Origin: an uncultured Lachnospiraceae bacterium
Lineage (GTDB): Bacteria > Bacillota > Clostridia > Lachnospirales > Lachnospiraceae
Assembly: GCA_947053345.1 (NCBI GenBank)
Contig: CAMRSM010000008.1
Coordinates: forward strand, 57,205-121,204
DNA: 64,000 nucleotides
Direction: 5' to 3'
Position 1 is the stretch's first letter. Each line of letters starts with the position of its first letter. Under the pieces are notes generated by a model. It was not told where the DNA came from and searched no databases. It was given only the letters and a program-made list of their open reading frames with translations. Below, in pieces: positions 47,601 to 56,836 of the stretch. The position numbers were made by a program, and so were the translations under genes.

Positions 47601-47852
47601 AACATGCTTGCACGCCCCCTTTTCCTTGACATGGGAAGGGCAGTTGCACGCATGGTCAAAGGAACCGTCCTCATGCTCGGTAATCGTGACGGAATAGCTG
47701 TAATTTCCCTTCACGGCCATCCGGTACTGGCGGTTTGTCTTGGAATACGCGACATTACAGACCCTCCCCGCCTTATAATACTGCAGGCCGCGGGAATAGA
47801 TCACATCGTTCGTCGCCAGATTCCGGATACCGGTTCGGGATAATGCTAACAT
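44649..47852 (-). CDS. SNF2-family DEAD/DEAH helicase with SWIM zinc finger and SNF2-associated domain
   Basis: CNCPSHVKEKGACKHVVASLLFLL; LADDMGLGKTLQAIAYM; IDEAQFIKN; ATDRAYRIGQ. Confidence 0.96.
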   Translation of the reverse strand: MLALSRTGIRNLATNDVIYSRGLQYYKAGRVCNVAYSKTNRQYRMAVKGNYSYSVTITEHEDGSFDHACNCPSHVKEKGACKHVVASLLFLLKYQEKSLMEVPQNPEEKRVFQILDYFANQEEARITGDIFHVSATITLRSMLRGEDGRAFLTLQAGSGKYYKIQLLKKFLLDYAAGENIILGKEFRYLSHESEFDKESVTLLDYLLNVMEVQSITDHANSSKLFLKPQLTLSKRMLIQLLHVLVGSRFTLELYGRVYENTCFIRGNPEIKYDLDVCDDAISLDYELKEPIIPLTEDGELLFYRGVLYEPDRRFIRNYLPFYNNLGGGKQALIFRGDNKQRFLEEVLPRLHTTMQLPIPEELQEHYLHYDLAASIYFDKYNDAIKAELRFRYGDYEFNCFQEPHVAGYIIVRQREKERQIMQLLENMNFEPHASFYILKDDAGIFVFLQNDMEELSQHCTLYYSEDFKKIGIRSGGKFRIGLRVDQDIDLLEMDLSYDDISQEELHEMFRSFQLKKKYYRLKDGSFLNLENDDIRSLSDILENLNVTTKQLNGQALKLSTSSAFFLEEVLKQSDFSVEKSEGFHQLIERILTPEKREYKVPEEITAQMRPYQVTGFLWLKTLALNALGGILADDMGLGKTLQAIAYMTSQLRETGGKFLVVCPSSLVYNWQDEFEKFSGKMRVGLCIGMPADRQAIVEAVDSWDVLITSYPLIRRDIMFYQDICFDTVFIDEAQFIKNSTSINAQSVKMLKAKHRFALTGTPIENSLSELWSIFDFIMPDYLMSHSKFVMRFEKKIMNNDNVTLAHLNSRIRPFILRRMKKDVLKELPEKIEEKIVTEMTEEQKKVYLSYMSSIRKELNLEIEKNGIEKTHLKILAALTRLRQICCHPGTFLGDYSGGSGKLALLLEILEDALANGHRILIFSQFTAMLHLISAELDKGGHDYFYLEGSTPAATRLEYVKRFNSGEKSIFLISLKAGGTGLNLTGADTVIHYDPWWNPAVEDQATDRAYRIGQKNTVHVLRLLTKGTIEEKIYKLQEKKKELSDSVIQTKEVFVNRLTREELEELFR

Positions 47853-47940
47853 GCCAAAAAACCTCCTTAAAACCTTATTCTGCTATTGTACCATATTTCG
47901 GAGGATTTGTGCATCATAAATTTCATTTTTTTCAATGTTT

Positions 47941-49275
47941 TTAAAAATCCCCGCACTTCCAGCGCATCAGCACCTGCTGCAAACAATACCAAAAGTCCGG
48001 TTCCGCTACCGATTCCGTCGTTCGGATCATCGCGGTGGTGTATACTTTTTCGTCAATTCGGTATACGATGGAACCAACCACATCCCCTGCCATAACGGGT
48101 GCAAAAAGCGTGTCTTCGTAATGGATCTCGACGGACGGCTGCTCCCACGCAGCAAGCAGGAGCGGTTCTACTGAATGCGCGTCCGCCGCGATATGCACTT
48201 CGTCGGAAATCCCCCCCACAACCGGGATGGTGTTTCGGTATTCCGTCAGATCCGGGAGCATCTCATCCGCCTGCTGTCCGTTGACGGATAATTTTGCACG
48301 GGAACCAACCGGCTCCTTATTAAAATATGTAAGGCCATAATTCATGAGTTTCTGCGTGTCGCTCCATTTATAACTTTTGTTCGGCGGCCAGCCGCACGCA
48401 AGCATGGTGGCAATCAGCGTGTGCTCCCCCTGCTTTAACGCCCCGACAAAACAGTAGCCCGCTTTTCCGGTAAATCCGGTTTTGATGCCGATTGCGCCGT
48501 CCATCATATAAAGAAACCGGTTTTTGTTGGATACGGTAAACGACCGCCCGGTCGTAAGCTCCTGAAACCGGTAGGTTGCCGTGTTTGTGATTTTGATAAA
48601 ATCCGGGTTCTTGATCGCGTAGGAAGCAATCTTTGATAATTCTATTGCTGTCGTATGATGGTTTTCAGAATCCAGACCGTTCGGTGTCTCAAAACAGGTG
48701 TCTTTTAACCCAAGTGCCGCTGCCTTTGCGTTCATCATCGCGCAGAACCCCTCCACGGAACCGCCCACATGTTCCGCTAACGCCACGGCGACATCGTTGT
48801 GGCTCTCAAGCATCAGGGAATAGACTAGATCCCCGAGGCGGTATTGCTCCCCGGTGCGGATATTCAACTGCACGTCCGGCTGTGCCGCCGCATTTTTTGA
48901 TACCGTCACCACCTCATCCATCGAAGCATGCTCCAGCAGAACAATCAGCGTCATAATCTTAGTGGTACTCGCCATCGGCAGCACCTCATTCCCGTGGTTT
49001 TCAAAGAGCACCCGGTCATTCTCTGCGTCAAGCAGGCAGGAAGCATAGGCGTACAGTCCCTTTGGTACGACCCGTTCCACCTCCTCTTCCACCTCCGCGC
49101 GTACGGTTTCCTCCGGTTCCCCTTCCTCGGCATATACGCACATACAGGAAAAAACTTTCGCGCAGGCATTTTCCCCGTTTTCACGTAAGGCCTTCAGCAA
49201 CGGATTTCCCCGGCACAAAAACAGAAGCATACAAAAAAGACACAGACAAAGCAGATTTTTCTTCCGCAGCAATCT
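47941..49275 (-). CDS. D-alanyl-D-alanine carboxypeptidase (DacF/PBP5-like)
   Basis: MASTTKIMTLIVLLEH (SxxK); KTGFTGKAGYC. Confidence 0.93.
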   Translation of the reverse strand, partial: RLLRKKNLLCLCLFCMLLFLCRGNPLLKALRENGENACAKVFSCMCVYAEEGEPEETVRAEVEEEVERVVPKGLYAYASCLLDAENDRVLFENHGNEVLPMASTTKIMTLIVLLEHASMDEVVTVSKNAAAQPDVQLNIRTGEQYRLGDLVYSLMLESHNDVAVALAEHVGGSVEGFCAMMNAKAAALGLKDTCFETPNGLDSENHHTTAIELSKIASYAIKNPDFIKITNTATYRFQELTTGRSFTVSNKNRFLYMMDGAIGIKTGFTGKAGYCFVGALKQGEHTLIATMLACGWPPNKSYKWSDTQKLMNYGLTYFNKEPVGSRAKLSVNGQQADEMLPDLTEYRNTIPVVGGISDEVHIAADAHSVEPLLLAAWEQPSVEIHYEDTLFAPVMAGDVVGSIVYRIDEKVYTTAMIRTTESVAEPDFWYCLQQVLMRWKCGDF

Positions 49276-49379
49276 CATATTCCCCTCATTTCCGCTGCAG
49301 CCTGTTGCGGTACAGCCAGACATTATTTTGCCATCGGTTCAGAATATGAGAAAATAGCTTTGTCTATGCCTTTTCGTGA

Positions 49380-50051
49380 TTAAATCATTTCCACATTTTC
49401 CGTCGGGCGCGCGACAAGTACGGTCAGGTTTCCGTTGCGGCAGCGCACTGCGTCGATAAACTCCTTCTGGCGTTCTTCACAGACAAATTCCGCCGTGTAG
49501 GTCAGTTCAAACATACTGCCCATATTGGTTGTCTTCACCCGCTCTAACGATAAATTTTTCAGATACTCGGCGAACAGGTCGTCAAACACATTCGTATAAT
49601 CAAGGCTTTCGGGGATGGTGATCTTGATCTCGCGCGTCCTCTGTTTTGTCTCCCCAAATTTTGAGTGGTCGAGCACGAACAACAAAATGCAAAAAACCAC
49701 CGTGGCAAAAAGTGCGTAAGTCAGGTAGCCCATCGCATTGGTCAGCCCGATCGCCATCGCGAGGAAAATCACGCTGATCTCCTTGGCGTTGGCGGGTTGG
49801 GAGCGGAAACGCACGAGCCCGAATGCCCCCGCGATCGCAACACCGGTCCCGATGCTGCCGTTCACCATCATAATAACAATTTGGACAACCGCCGGCAGGA
49901 TGACTAAGGTGATTGCAAAGCTTTTTGTGTATTTTCCCTTTGACATATAGGTAACAGAAAGCAAAAGCCCGAAAATGATCGAGCATACGGTCAGCAGCAA
50001 TACATTTAGGATCGTCATGCCGCCAGAGGAATCAATGATACTGGTAAACAT
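49380..50051 (-). CDS. DUF4956 domain membrane protein
   Basis: GTGVAIAGAFGLVRFRSQPANAKEISVIFLAMAIGLTNAMGYL; adjacent to VTC gene. Confidence 0.88.
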   Translation of the reverse strand: MFTSIIDSSGGMTILNVLLLTVCSIIFGLLLSVTYMSKGKYTKSFAITLVILPAVVQIVIMMVNGSIGTGVAIAGAFGLVRFRSQPANAKEISVIFLAMAIGLTNAMGYLTYALFATVVFCILLFVLDHSKFGETKQRTREIKITIPESLDYTNVFDDLFAEYLKNLSLERVKTTNMGSMFELTYTAEFVCEERQKEFIDAVRCRNGNLTVLVARPTENVEMI

Positions 50052-50078
50052 ATTTTCTTCTCCTTTGGTCCGTTTTGT

Positions 50079-50822
50079 CTATTGTTCCAGAAATTCCATG
50101 TTTTTCTGGAATGCAAGCGAGCGCCCGATACCCGCCGTAACTTCTTTTTTGTAGATCGTGCCGTATTTCGAGAATGATACCGGATAAAGGGAGAGCTTTT
50201 CCATCAACCTTACCAGCCAGAGTGGGTAAGCTTTTGCCGCTTTCACCTCAAGCAGCCAATAATCCCGCAAAAAAAGCTCGTCCGCGGCATCCCCAAAGCT
50301 GAGGGAGAGATGGTTTCTGCGGCTGCGGATATGGGAGTCAAACGTCATGCGGAAATCTGGATCCTCCCTGCCATACCACGCGATGCGGTCATAAGCGAGA
50401 TAAAGCTTCGGCACGGTCTTATGGAAGGCGATAAAATAATCAATCTCCCGCAGCACCTGCGAATCCTTCTTTGGCCGGATGCCGCGCAGGAGATAGTCCT
50501 CCGCCTCAGACAGCTTCAAGCTGATTCTACGCTTGTAGACAACATCCCTGTATTTCTTCTTAAGTTCAAGGTACACGTTGTCGTCCGCCCCGGGAATCCC
50601 GTAGCTGCGCAGTCGGAGCTTTTCCTTGTACACCGGCTTCTCGTTTGAAAGGCGAACAAGTTCATCATTCTCGGTATCAAAATAGATATTGCAGATCTTG
50701 GACAGTCCATAATCGTCCGGTATCATATACGGTCCGATTGCTTCTATAAATTCCGTGTACTGTGCGGGGGTAAGCATATACTTTTTCTCCACCCGCTGAA
50801 ATATGTAACCGTTTCCCGCCAT
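50079..50822 (-). CDS. VTC-domain polyphosphate polymerase-like protein
   Basis: FQRVEKKYMLTPAQYTEFIEAI..NIYFDTENDELVRLSNEKPVYKEKLRLRSYG. Confidence 0.9.
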   Translation of the reverse strand: MAGNGYIFQRVEKKYMLTPAQYTEFIEAIGPYMIPDDYGLSKICNIYFDTENDELVRLSNEKPVYKEKLRLRSYGIPGADDNVYLELKKKYRDVVYKRRISLKLSEAEDYLLRGIRPKKDSQVLREIDYFIAFHKTVPKLYLAYDRIAWYGREDPDFRMTFDSHIRSRRNHLSLSFGDAADELFLRDYWLLEVKAAKAYPLWLVRLMEKLSLYPVSFSKYGTIYKKEVTAGIGRSLAFQKNMEFLEQ

Positions 50823-51001
50823 CCGGATTCTCCTCTTCCGGGATCTTGCATGTCACGGTGGAACCCTGCCGCCACGCGGCATGCCTTTCTCCCTGAAAAT
50901 TCTGTAGATATGGTACATCAAATTTATGTACAAACTGTGTAGGAAAAATGTAAATCCTGTGGAAATGGGTTCCCGGATGCTCCTTGACCACAAATGCATT
51001 C

Positions 51002-51577
51002 TCACGGGTCAACATTGAGCGTAAGCTGTATTTCCTCCTCCGCCTCAAGCTTAAAATCTTCAAGCTTTTCCGGGTTTACCGCCGGAAGTTCCTCCAGCGA
51101 TGCGATCCCGAAACTGCGCAGGAAGTCTTCGGTCGTCCCGAACAGGATCGGCCGCCCCGGCGCATCCATTCGTCCAACCTCACATACCAGATCGTATTCA
51201 ATCAGCTTATTTACCGCATGGTCGCTCTTTACCCCGCGGATTGCCTCAATTTCCTGCTTTGTGATCGGCTGTTTATAAGCGATGATCGAGAGCGTCTCCA
51301 GCAGAACATCGGTCAGCACATGCTTTTTCGGGACATGCGCAATCCGAACCAGATACTCATACATAGATGCTTTCGTACACATTTGGAACGCACCCTCCAG
51401 CTCAATGATCTTGATACCGCGCCCATTCTCCTCATAGCGCTGCATCATGCCGCGCACGGCTTCCCGCACCGTATCCTCGTCAAGCCCAACGGCAGCGGCG
51501 ATCCGTCTGACCTCGACGGCCTCGCCCATTGTAAAGAGGATCGCCTCCACGATCGCCTCAAGTTCGTTTCTTTCCAT
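51002..51577 (-). CDS. scpB: Segregation and condensation protein B
   Basis: LEAIVEAILFTMGEAVEVRRIAAAVGL..TLSIIAYKQPITKQEIEAIRGV. Confidence 0.97.
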   Translation of the reverse strand: MERNELEAIVEAILFTMGEAVEVRRIAAAVGLDEDTVREAVRGMMQRYEENGRGIKIIELEGAFQMCTKASMYEYLVRIAHVPKKHVLTDVLLETLSIIAYKQPITKQEIEAIRGVKSDHAVNKLIEYDLVCEVGRMDAPGRPILFGTTEDFLRSFGIASLEELPAVNPEKLEDFKLEAEEEIQLTLNVDP

Positions 51578-51598
51578 GCTGTTTCCTTTCTATACAGA

Positions 51599-51870
51599 GT
51601 TCCGCATACGCCCTCCCCCAGCACCGCATCCGCCGGAGGAATTTCTGGCCTCCCTGCTCCCACAAATTCCTCCGGGTACTGTTCCGGGCATATGCTGGTA
51701 CAGAGTTCCGCATATGCCCTCCCCCAGCACCGCATCCGCCGGAGGAATTTCTGGCCTCCCTGCTCCCACAAATTCCTCCGGGTACTGTTCCGGGCATATG
51801 CTGGTACAGAGTTCCGCATACGCCCTCCCCCAAGCACCGCATCCGCCGGAGGAATTTCTCGCCTCCCCAT
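51599..51870 (-). repeat. Palindromic intergenic repeat array, copies start at 51599, 51705, 51811 (period 106; last truncated)
   Basis: GTTCCGCATATGCCCTCCCCCAGCACC..GGGCATATGCTG; inner CCGGAGGAATTT/AAATTCCTCCGG. Confidence 0.93.
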
Positions 51871-51873
51871 GTT

Positions 51874-52653
51874 CTACCCGAACGAAAAATGATCCACCGG
51901 GGCAACATCTTCCGCCAGATAATCAATCTCGATGTCCTCAAACAGTTCCACCTGACGGATTGCAATGCGCCCCATTTTCATCAGTTCCAGCACTCCTAAA
52001 AAAGTGACAATGAGCTCCATCTTGTCCCGGCTGCCCGAAAGCAGGCCGCGGAAACTAAAATGCCTGCACTGCATCCCAAAATGCTGGATCTGAAGGATTT
52101 TGTCCGAGAGATTGACCTCCTCCCGCTCGATGCGCCCGAAACGGCTGCGGATCGGGTCAATCTTGTCGGTCTGCCGCTTCATGACTGAACGGAAGACGGC
52201 GTGCAGCTTTGAGAGTGTCAGATCAGCCAAGAGTTCCTTAGCATGGATTTCCTCCTTGAAATCCGCGATTTCCGGCGGCACGGTGCTCCTCTTAAAAAGC
52301 ATCATCGAGGCATCCAGCTGACGGTCTTTCAGCTCCTGTGATATATATTTGTACATTTTATATTCCAGAAGCCGCTCGACAAGCTCCTGCCTTGGATCAA
52401 TGATCTCCCCATCCTCTTTTGCTTCCTTCGGCAGCAGCATCTCCGACTTAATCCGCAGCAAGGTCGCCGCCATGACAAGAAATTCACTCATCACATCGAG
52501 ATTCTTCCTCTCCATCTGGTGGATGTATTCCATGTACTGCTCCGTGATCTGCACGATCGGGATGTCATATATATTTATTTTATTCTTATCAATCAGATGA
52601 AGGAGCAGATCGAGCGGACCCTCGAACGCCTCCAACTTTACCGGTATTCCCAT
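51874..52653 (-). CDS. scpA: Segregation and condensation protein A
   Basis: MGIPVKLEAFEGPLDLLLHLIDKNKINIYDIPIVQITEQYM. Confidence 0.97.
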   Translation of the reverse strand: MGIPVKLEAFEGPLDLLLHLIDKNKINIYDIPIVQITEQYMEYIHQMERKNLDVMSEFLVMAATLLRIKSEMLLPKEAKEDGEIIDPRQELVERLLEYKMYKYISQELKDRQLDASMMLFKRSTVPPEIADFKEEIHAKELLADLTLSKLHAVFRSVMKRQTDKIDPIRSRFGRIEREEVNLSDKILQIQHFGMQCRHFSFRGLLSGSRDKMELIVTFLGVLELMKMGRIAIRQVELFEDIEIDYLAEDVAPVDHFSFG

Positions 52654-52817
52654 ATTACACCATTCCAAGCGAATTTTTTCCGAAAAAACGGCTGCCGGAC
52701 GGTATCAAAGTCCGGCATACCCTATAACTATACTCATTTTTCCGGCAGTTGTCAAGAAGCTTGCGCCGTTTCATCCCAACAGCAAAATACGGCAATCCCG
52801 CAAGGTCTTGCGCGTCC

Positions 52818-54074
52818 CTAGCGTTTAAAATACTGCTTCCAAACCGACAAAAGCACATCCGAATATTTCGCCTTTGCCACCGCATCCGCAGTCACAAGGG
52901 GGACGCTTCCCAGTTCCTTCCCTTCATATACGAAAGAAGCGCGCCCGGCGGGTGTCCCTGCTGCAACCGGGGCATTCAGGCTTTCTTCGTATGTGAGCAC
53001 AAGCTCAATGGAATCCTTCTTAATATCCTTCCCGCACAGCTTCGCAAATTCCTGCTGCGGCACGAGTGCGATTTCTTTTGCCACGCCGGATCTTACCGGC
53101 ACACTTTTAATTTGATCTTCCGAGAAATCATGCCGGTATAACTGGTAATTTGCAAAACCGTAGTTTAACAGTTCCGCCGCCTCCTGAAATCTTGTTTTTG
53201 TGTCCGGTGCCGCCATGATAACCGCAATCAGGTTCATATCGTCACGCCTTGCCGTCGCGGAAAGACAGTACTTTGCAAGCCCGGTGGATCCTGTCTTTAA
53301 CCCGGTGATCCCCTGATAGGACTTGATCAGCTTATTTGTGTTTGTCAAGCCAAATTCCGTCTGCCCCCTTGACGTTGTATGTACAAAAGTATCCATCCAG
53401 ACCGTGGAGTAATTGCTGATCTCCGGATGGTTCATGATCAGCTCGCGCGACATTTTTGCCACGTCGAGGGCACAGGAATAATGTCCGTCCGTGTCCAGCC
53501 CGTAACAATTCACAAAATGAGTGTTTTCCATGCCAAGCTGCGCGGCGCGCTCGTTCATCTGCGCCACAAAAGCCTCCTCCGAGCCTGCGATGAATTCCGC
53601 CATAGCGACACTTGCGTCGTTTGCACTCGCGATGCTGATACATTTGATCATTGTCTCGACGGGCTGCTTCTCATAAGGTTCCAGATAGACCTGGGAGCCC
53701 CCCATTGACGCTGCGTGTTCGCTTACGCTCACCTCGTCCGTCAGGCTGATCTTCCCGCTCTGCACCGCCTCAAAGATCAGCAGCAGTGTCATAATCTTTG
53801 TGATACTTGCCGGGCGCAGCTGCTTGGTCGCATTCTTTTCCACAAGCACCTCGCCGGTGGAACCCTCCATAAGCACATACGCCTCGCTTGCCAGCGTAAT
53901 CTCCTCCGCCGCGGCACGCCGGCCCGGAAACAGGCCCGCTGTCAAAAAAATGACACAGCACAGCGCAATCAACTGTTTTACACCCTTTTTCCTGTTGTTT
54001 CTTTCTCTTTTTCCCTGGGTTCTTCCTGCCTTTTTTCCGTGTTCTGTCTTCATACATTCCATGTCCGCACGCAC
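52818..54074 (-). CDS. D-alanyl-D-alanine carboxypeptidase (second DacF/PBP5-like)
   Basis: LRPASITKIMTLLLIFEAV; KTGSTGLAKYCLSATA. Confidence 0.94.
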   Translation of the reverse strand: MRADMECMKTEHGKKAGRTQGKRERNNRKKGVKQLIALCCVIFLTAGLFPGRRAAAEEITLASEAYVLMEGSTGEVLVEKNATKQLRPASITKIMTLLLIFEAVQSGKISLTDEVSVSEHAASMGGSQVYLEPYEKQPVETMIKCISIASANDASVAMAEFIAGSEEAFVAQMNERAAQLGMENTHFVNCYGLDTDGHYSCALDVAKMSRELIMNHPEISNYSTVWMDTFVHTTSRGQTEFGLTNTNKLIKSYQGITGLKTGSTGLAKYCLSATARRDDMNLIAVIMAAPDTKTRFQEAAELLNYGFANYQLYRHDFSEDQIKSVPVRSGVAKEIALVPQQEFAKLCGKDIKKDSIELVLTYEESLNAPVAAGTPAGRASFVYEGKELGSVPLVTADAVAKAKYSDVLLSVWKQYFKR

Positions 54075-54198
54075 CTAAAAAATATCTTGTCATATTGTAC
54101 GGGCAGGCGGACGAATTTATTACTGAAAATGAACAAGCAAAAGACTGCTTTTTCGGCAGCCCACCTCATAGAATAGAAAAAAACGGTGGTTTTCTTCC

Positions 54199-54774
54199 AT
54201 GCCCAATCCCCGACGAAAAAACGCCCGCCACAGGAAAAAGTGCCGCAAAACGTTTTTTATTGTCCTTGCCGGCATTTTCATCCTAACCCTCCGCCCGGTA
54301 CTTTACCGGACACCGTGGCATCTTCCTTTCACGTTGCATTTTACGGAAAGCTATGTGCTGCTCGCGCCGGGTGACGGCTGCACCCTGAAGGTCAACGGCT
54401 TAGCTTCCATCGCATCCTGCAAAAGCTCTGTCCCCCTCGTGGCGACCGTCACGCAGGGCGGTTATGTCCGCGCCAGAAAATGCGGTAAAACGGTGATCAC
54501 CGCCACACTGCGCGGAAAGGGCGGAAAAAAAATCCGCTGCCTGGTCCAGGTAAGCGAACCAAACAAAAAAAGCCTTACCCTCCGCGTGAAACAAAGCGCT
54601 CATCTTTATCTGAAAGGGCTGCGCTTCCGTCTCGGGGTTAAATATAAAAGCGGTGACAGCCGGATTGCCAAAGTAACAGGCACGGGCAAAGTCACCGCTG
54701 TCAGCAAAGGAAAAACGGTCATTACCATCACCTACAAAGGAAAAAGTTTTGAGTGCAGTGTGACGGTAAAATAA
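54199..54774 (+). CDS. Small secreted protein with Big_2-like repeats
   Basis: N-terminal TM; GTGKVTAVSKGKTVITITYKGKSFECSVTVK. Confidence 0.65.
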   Translation: MPNPRRKNARHRKKCRKTFFIVLAGIFILTLRPVLYRTPWHLPFTLHFTESYVLLAPGDGCTLKVNGLASIASCKSSVPLVATVTQGGYVRARKCGKTVITATLRGKGGKKIRCLVQVSEPNKKSLTLRVKQSAHLYLKGLRFRLGVKYKSGDSRIAKVTGTGKVTAVSKGKTVITITYKGKSFECSVTVK

Positions 54775-54793
54775 TGACCGATCCTTCCGCAAT

Positions 54794-54831
54794 ATACGGC
54801 AGGAAACCAATCCGACCGTTCCCTGCCGTAT
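54794..54831. terminator. Convergent-gene hairpin
   Basis: ATACGGCAGG / CCTGCCGTAT. Confidence 0.65.
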
Positions 54832-54841
54832 TCCGCTTCTG

Positions 54842-56008
54842 TCAGGCAAGCTCACTCATAACAATATTTTTGATTTTCCGGATCAGCGTGCCTGCCTGTC
54901 CGATCCCGACCTGCTGTGTCCCAAAAAGCATGGTGATCCCATACATTGGCTCATTAGAGAAAAATGTGCCAAGCCAACCGTCCCAGCCATATTCTCCCTT
55001 GCCCGAAAACAGCATCGTCCCCGCCTCGTCCTCACAGACACGCATCAGGCTGCCATAAGTGTAGCCTCCCATCCAGACCCAGCCCTGCCATAAGTACGGC
55101 TTCTGGTTTCCGTTCAGGCCGCCGTGGGTCATATAGCGCACCGCGGCAGCAGGCAACAGTTGTTTTCCCTTCCATTTCCCATCATCCAAAAGCATCTGCG
55201 CAAACTTCGAATAATCGTCAAGCGTCGAGCACAGCCCGGCACCGCCGGATTGGAAAGCAGGGATCACATCCCGCTCGTAGCGCAGTCCAAGATGGTCGGT
55301 GCGAAACTCCGCAAGTCCCTTTTCGCTGTAATCATAAACTCTGGCAAAACGCTCCCGCTTCTCCTTCGGCACGTAAAAATCCGTATCCTCCATCCCGAGC
55401 GGCTCAAAGAAATTTTTATTCAGGAAGTCACGGAAAGACATGCCGCTAATTTCCTCCACCAGAGCACCGAGGACATCTGCGGACGCGCCGTAGCAAAAGC
55501 GCGCACCCGGCTCAAACGCAAGTTCCGCCGCCGATATTTTCTGCGCAAATTCCCGCGTGGTCATCGGGTCATTTCCGTACAGCCGATCCGCAAGCTCCCC
55601 GAACACCTGACCGCTCTGCCTGCCCCACGGCGTGTCGTCCGGATAAACGATACCTGAAGTCATATTCATCAGGTCGCGCACCATGATCGGTGTTTTGGCA
55701 GGAACACTTCCCCCTTCCTGATAGACACGGGCATTCCAAAAACATGGCAGATATTCCCCAAGCCAGCCGCCAAGGTCAAGCTTCCCCTGCGCCGCCAGAA
55801 GCATTACTGCCGCCGCAGTCACAGGCTTTGTCATGGAATACATCCGAAATATCGTATCCCTCGTCATTTTTATGCCATGCTCAAGATCCCGGAACCCGTC
55901 TTCGCAGTAAACCTGCTCCACACCGTTTTTTAAAACAAGTACATTTGCACCCGCAACATCCCCGCGCGCGGTCGCGCGCTGCAATGCCGCATCAATCTTC
56001 TCTTTCAT
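54842..56008 (-). CDS. Serine hydrolase (beta-lactamase class C/esterase family)
   Basis: FRMYSMTKPVTAAAVMLL (SxxK); FCYGASADVLGALVEEISG. Confidence 0.92.
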   Translation of the reverse strand: MKEKIDAALQRATARGDVAGANVLVLKNGVEQVYCEDGFRDLEHGIKMTRDTIFRMYSMTKPVTAAAVMLLAAQGKLDLGGWLGEYLPCFWNARVYQEGGSVPAKTPIMVRDLMNMTSGIVYPDDTPWGRQSGQVFGELADRLYGNDPMTTREFAQKISAAELAFEPGARFCYGASADVLGALVEEISGMSFRDFLNKNFFEPLGMEDTDFYVPKEKRERFARVYDYSEKGLAEFRTDHLGLRYERDVIPAFQSGGAGLCSTLDDYSKFAQMLLDDGKWKGKQLLPAAAVRYMTHGGLNGNQKPYLWQGWVWMGGYTYGSLMRVCEDEAGTMLFSGKGEYGWDGWLGTFFSNEPMYGITMLFGTQQVGIGQAGTLIRKIKNIVMSELA

Positions 56009-56128
56009 CCCTTCCTCCTTTTCCTCTGCGCCAAAGCCGGCACAACATTTATTTTTCCGGCCGTTTTGAAAAACAGTACTTTCCGCATACCAATGCAGTA
56101 TAATACAGTCTTAACAATTCTGCAAAAA

Positions 56129-56836
56129 TTACAGAATGATATACGGGGAATCTTTCTCTCTCCTTTGATACACCTCTTCCAGCGAATGGATCACCTCTTT
56201 TTTCGGCCGTACCGGATTTTCCTCATGGCTTGACACAAGGTATGTTACGTCAAGCTTCTTTAATACGGCGAGCATCTCCTGCAATTTCTGGACATTGTAG
56301 ACCATTTTTACGACATATCCGGATTCCGCAGGTTGCAGTCCGTTTCCGTCTGCCCGATCCTTTTGTGTCCCATCTGTTTCGCCACCCCCCGCATGTCCCG
56401 CAGGAAACCGCTTTCCGGCCGCATACAGCGCATCCCCGCAAAATGCGTACTCCCTGCCGTAACAAAGCGCGACACAGTCCTTCGCGTGGCTTGACGGGAG
56501 CGGAAGCAGCCGGATGGGAAGCGAGGGGTCTAACACGGTCTCCCCTTCCACCACATTCCCGCTTCCCACATGCTTTAAGGTCTCCCGCCCTGCAAATAGT
56601 GCCCTGCAGACGACCGACCCCATATTTTCCGTATGGTCAGCGTGAAAATGCGACAATATTACGACCACATCCTTCCCGATGGCCGCAATGCGCTCTCTCG
56701 CCTCCCGGCAGCTTCCCACATCGTACACATAGACACAAGAATCGGTCTCAATAAAAAATACATCCGCAGACAGTGGGACATCGCTTGCCGGAAGATACGT
56801 GATCCTACCGGATAAGTTCCTCAAAATGCCTGACAT
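56129..56836 (-). CDS. MBL-fold metallo-hydrolase
   Basis: VVVILSHFHADHTENMGSVV; start trimmed to MSGILRN at 56836. Confidence 0.9.
   Translation of the reverse strand: MSGILRNLSGRITYLPASDVPLSADVFFIETDSCVYVYDVGSCREARERIAAIGKDVVVILSHFHADHTENMGSVVCRALFAGRETLKHVGSGNVVEGETVLDPSLPIRLLPLPSSHAKDCVALCYGREYAFCGDALYAAGKRFPAGHAGGGETDGTQKDRADGNGLQPAESGYVVKMVYNVQKLQEMLAVLKKLDVTYLVSSHEENPVRPKKEVIHSLEEVYQRREKDSPYIIL

Noticed and set aside
51599-51870. Possible CRISPR array
   Set aside because: The whole 106-bp period is repeated with no unique spacers, and no cas genes are visible.
51558-52007. ORFs of 135-186 aa running through the 51.6-kb repeat array
   Set aside because: Open frames arise from the GC-rich 106-bp repeat; no SD, repetitive translation, overlap with scpA/scpB on the other frame or strand.
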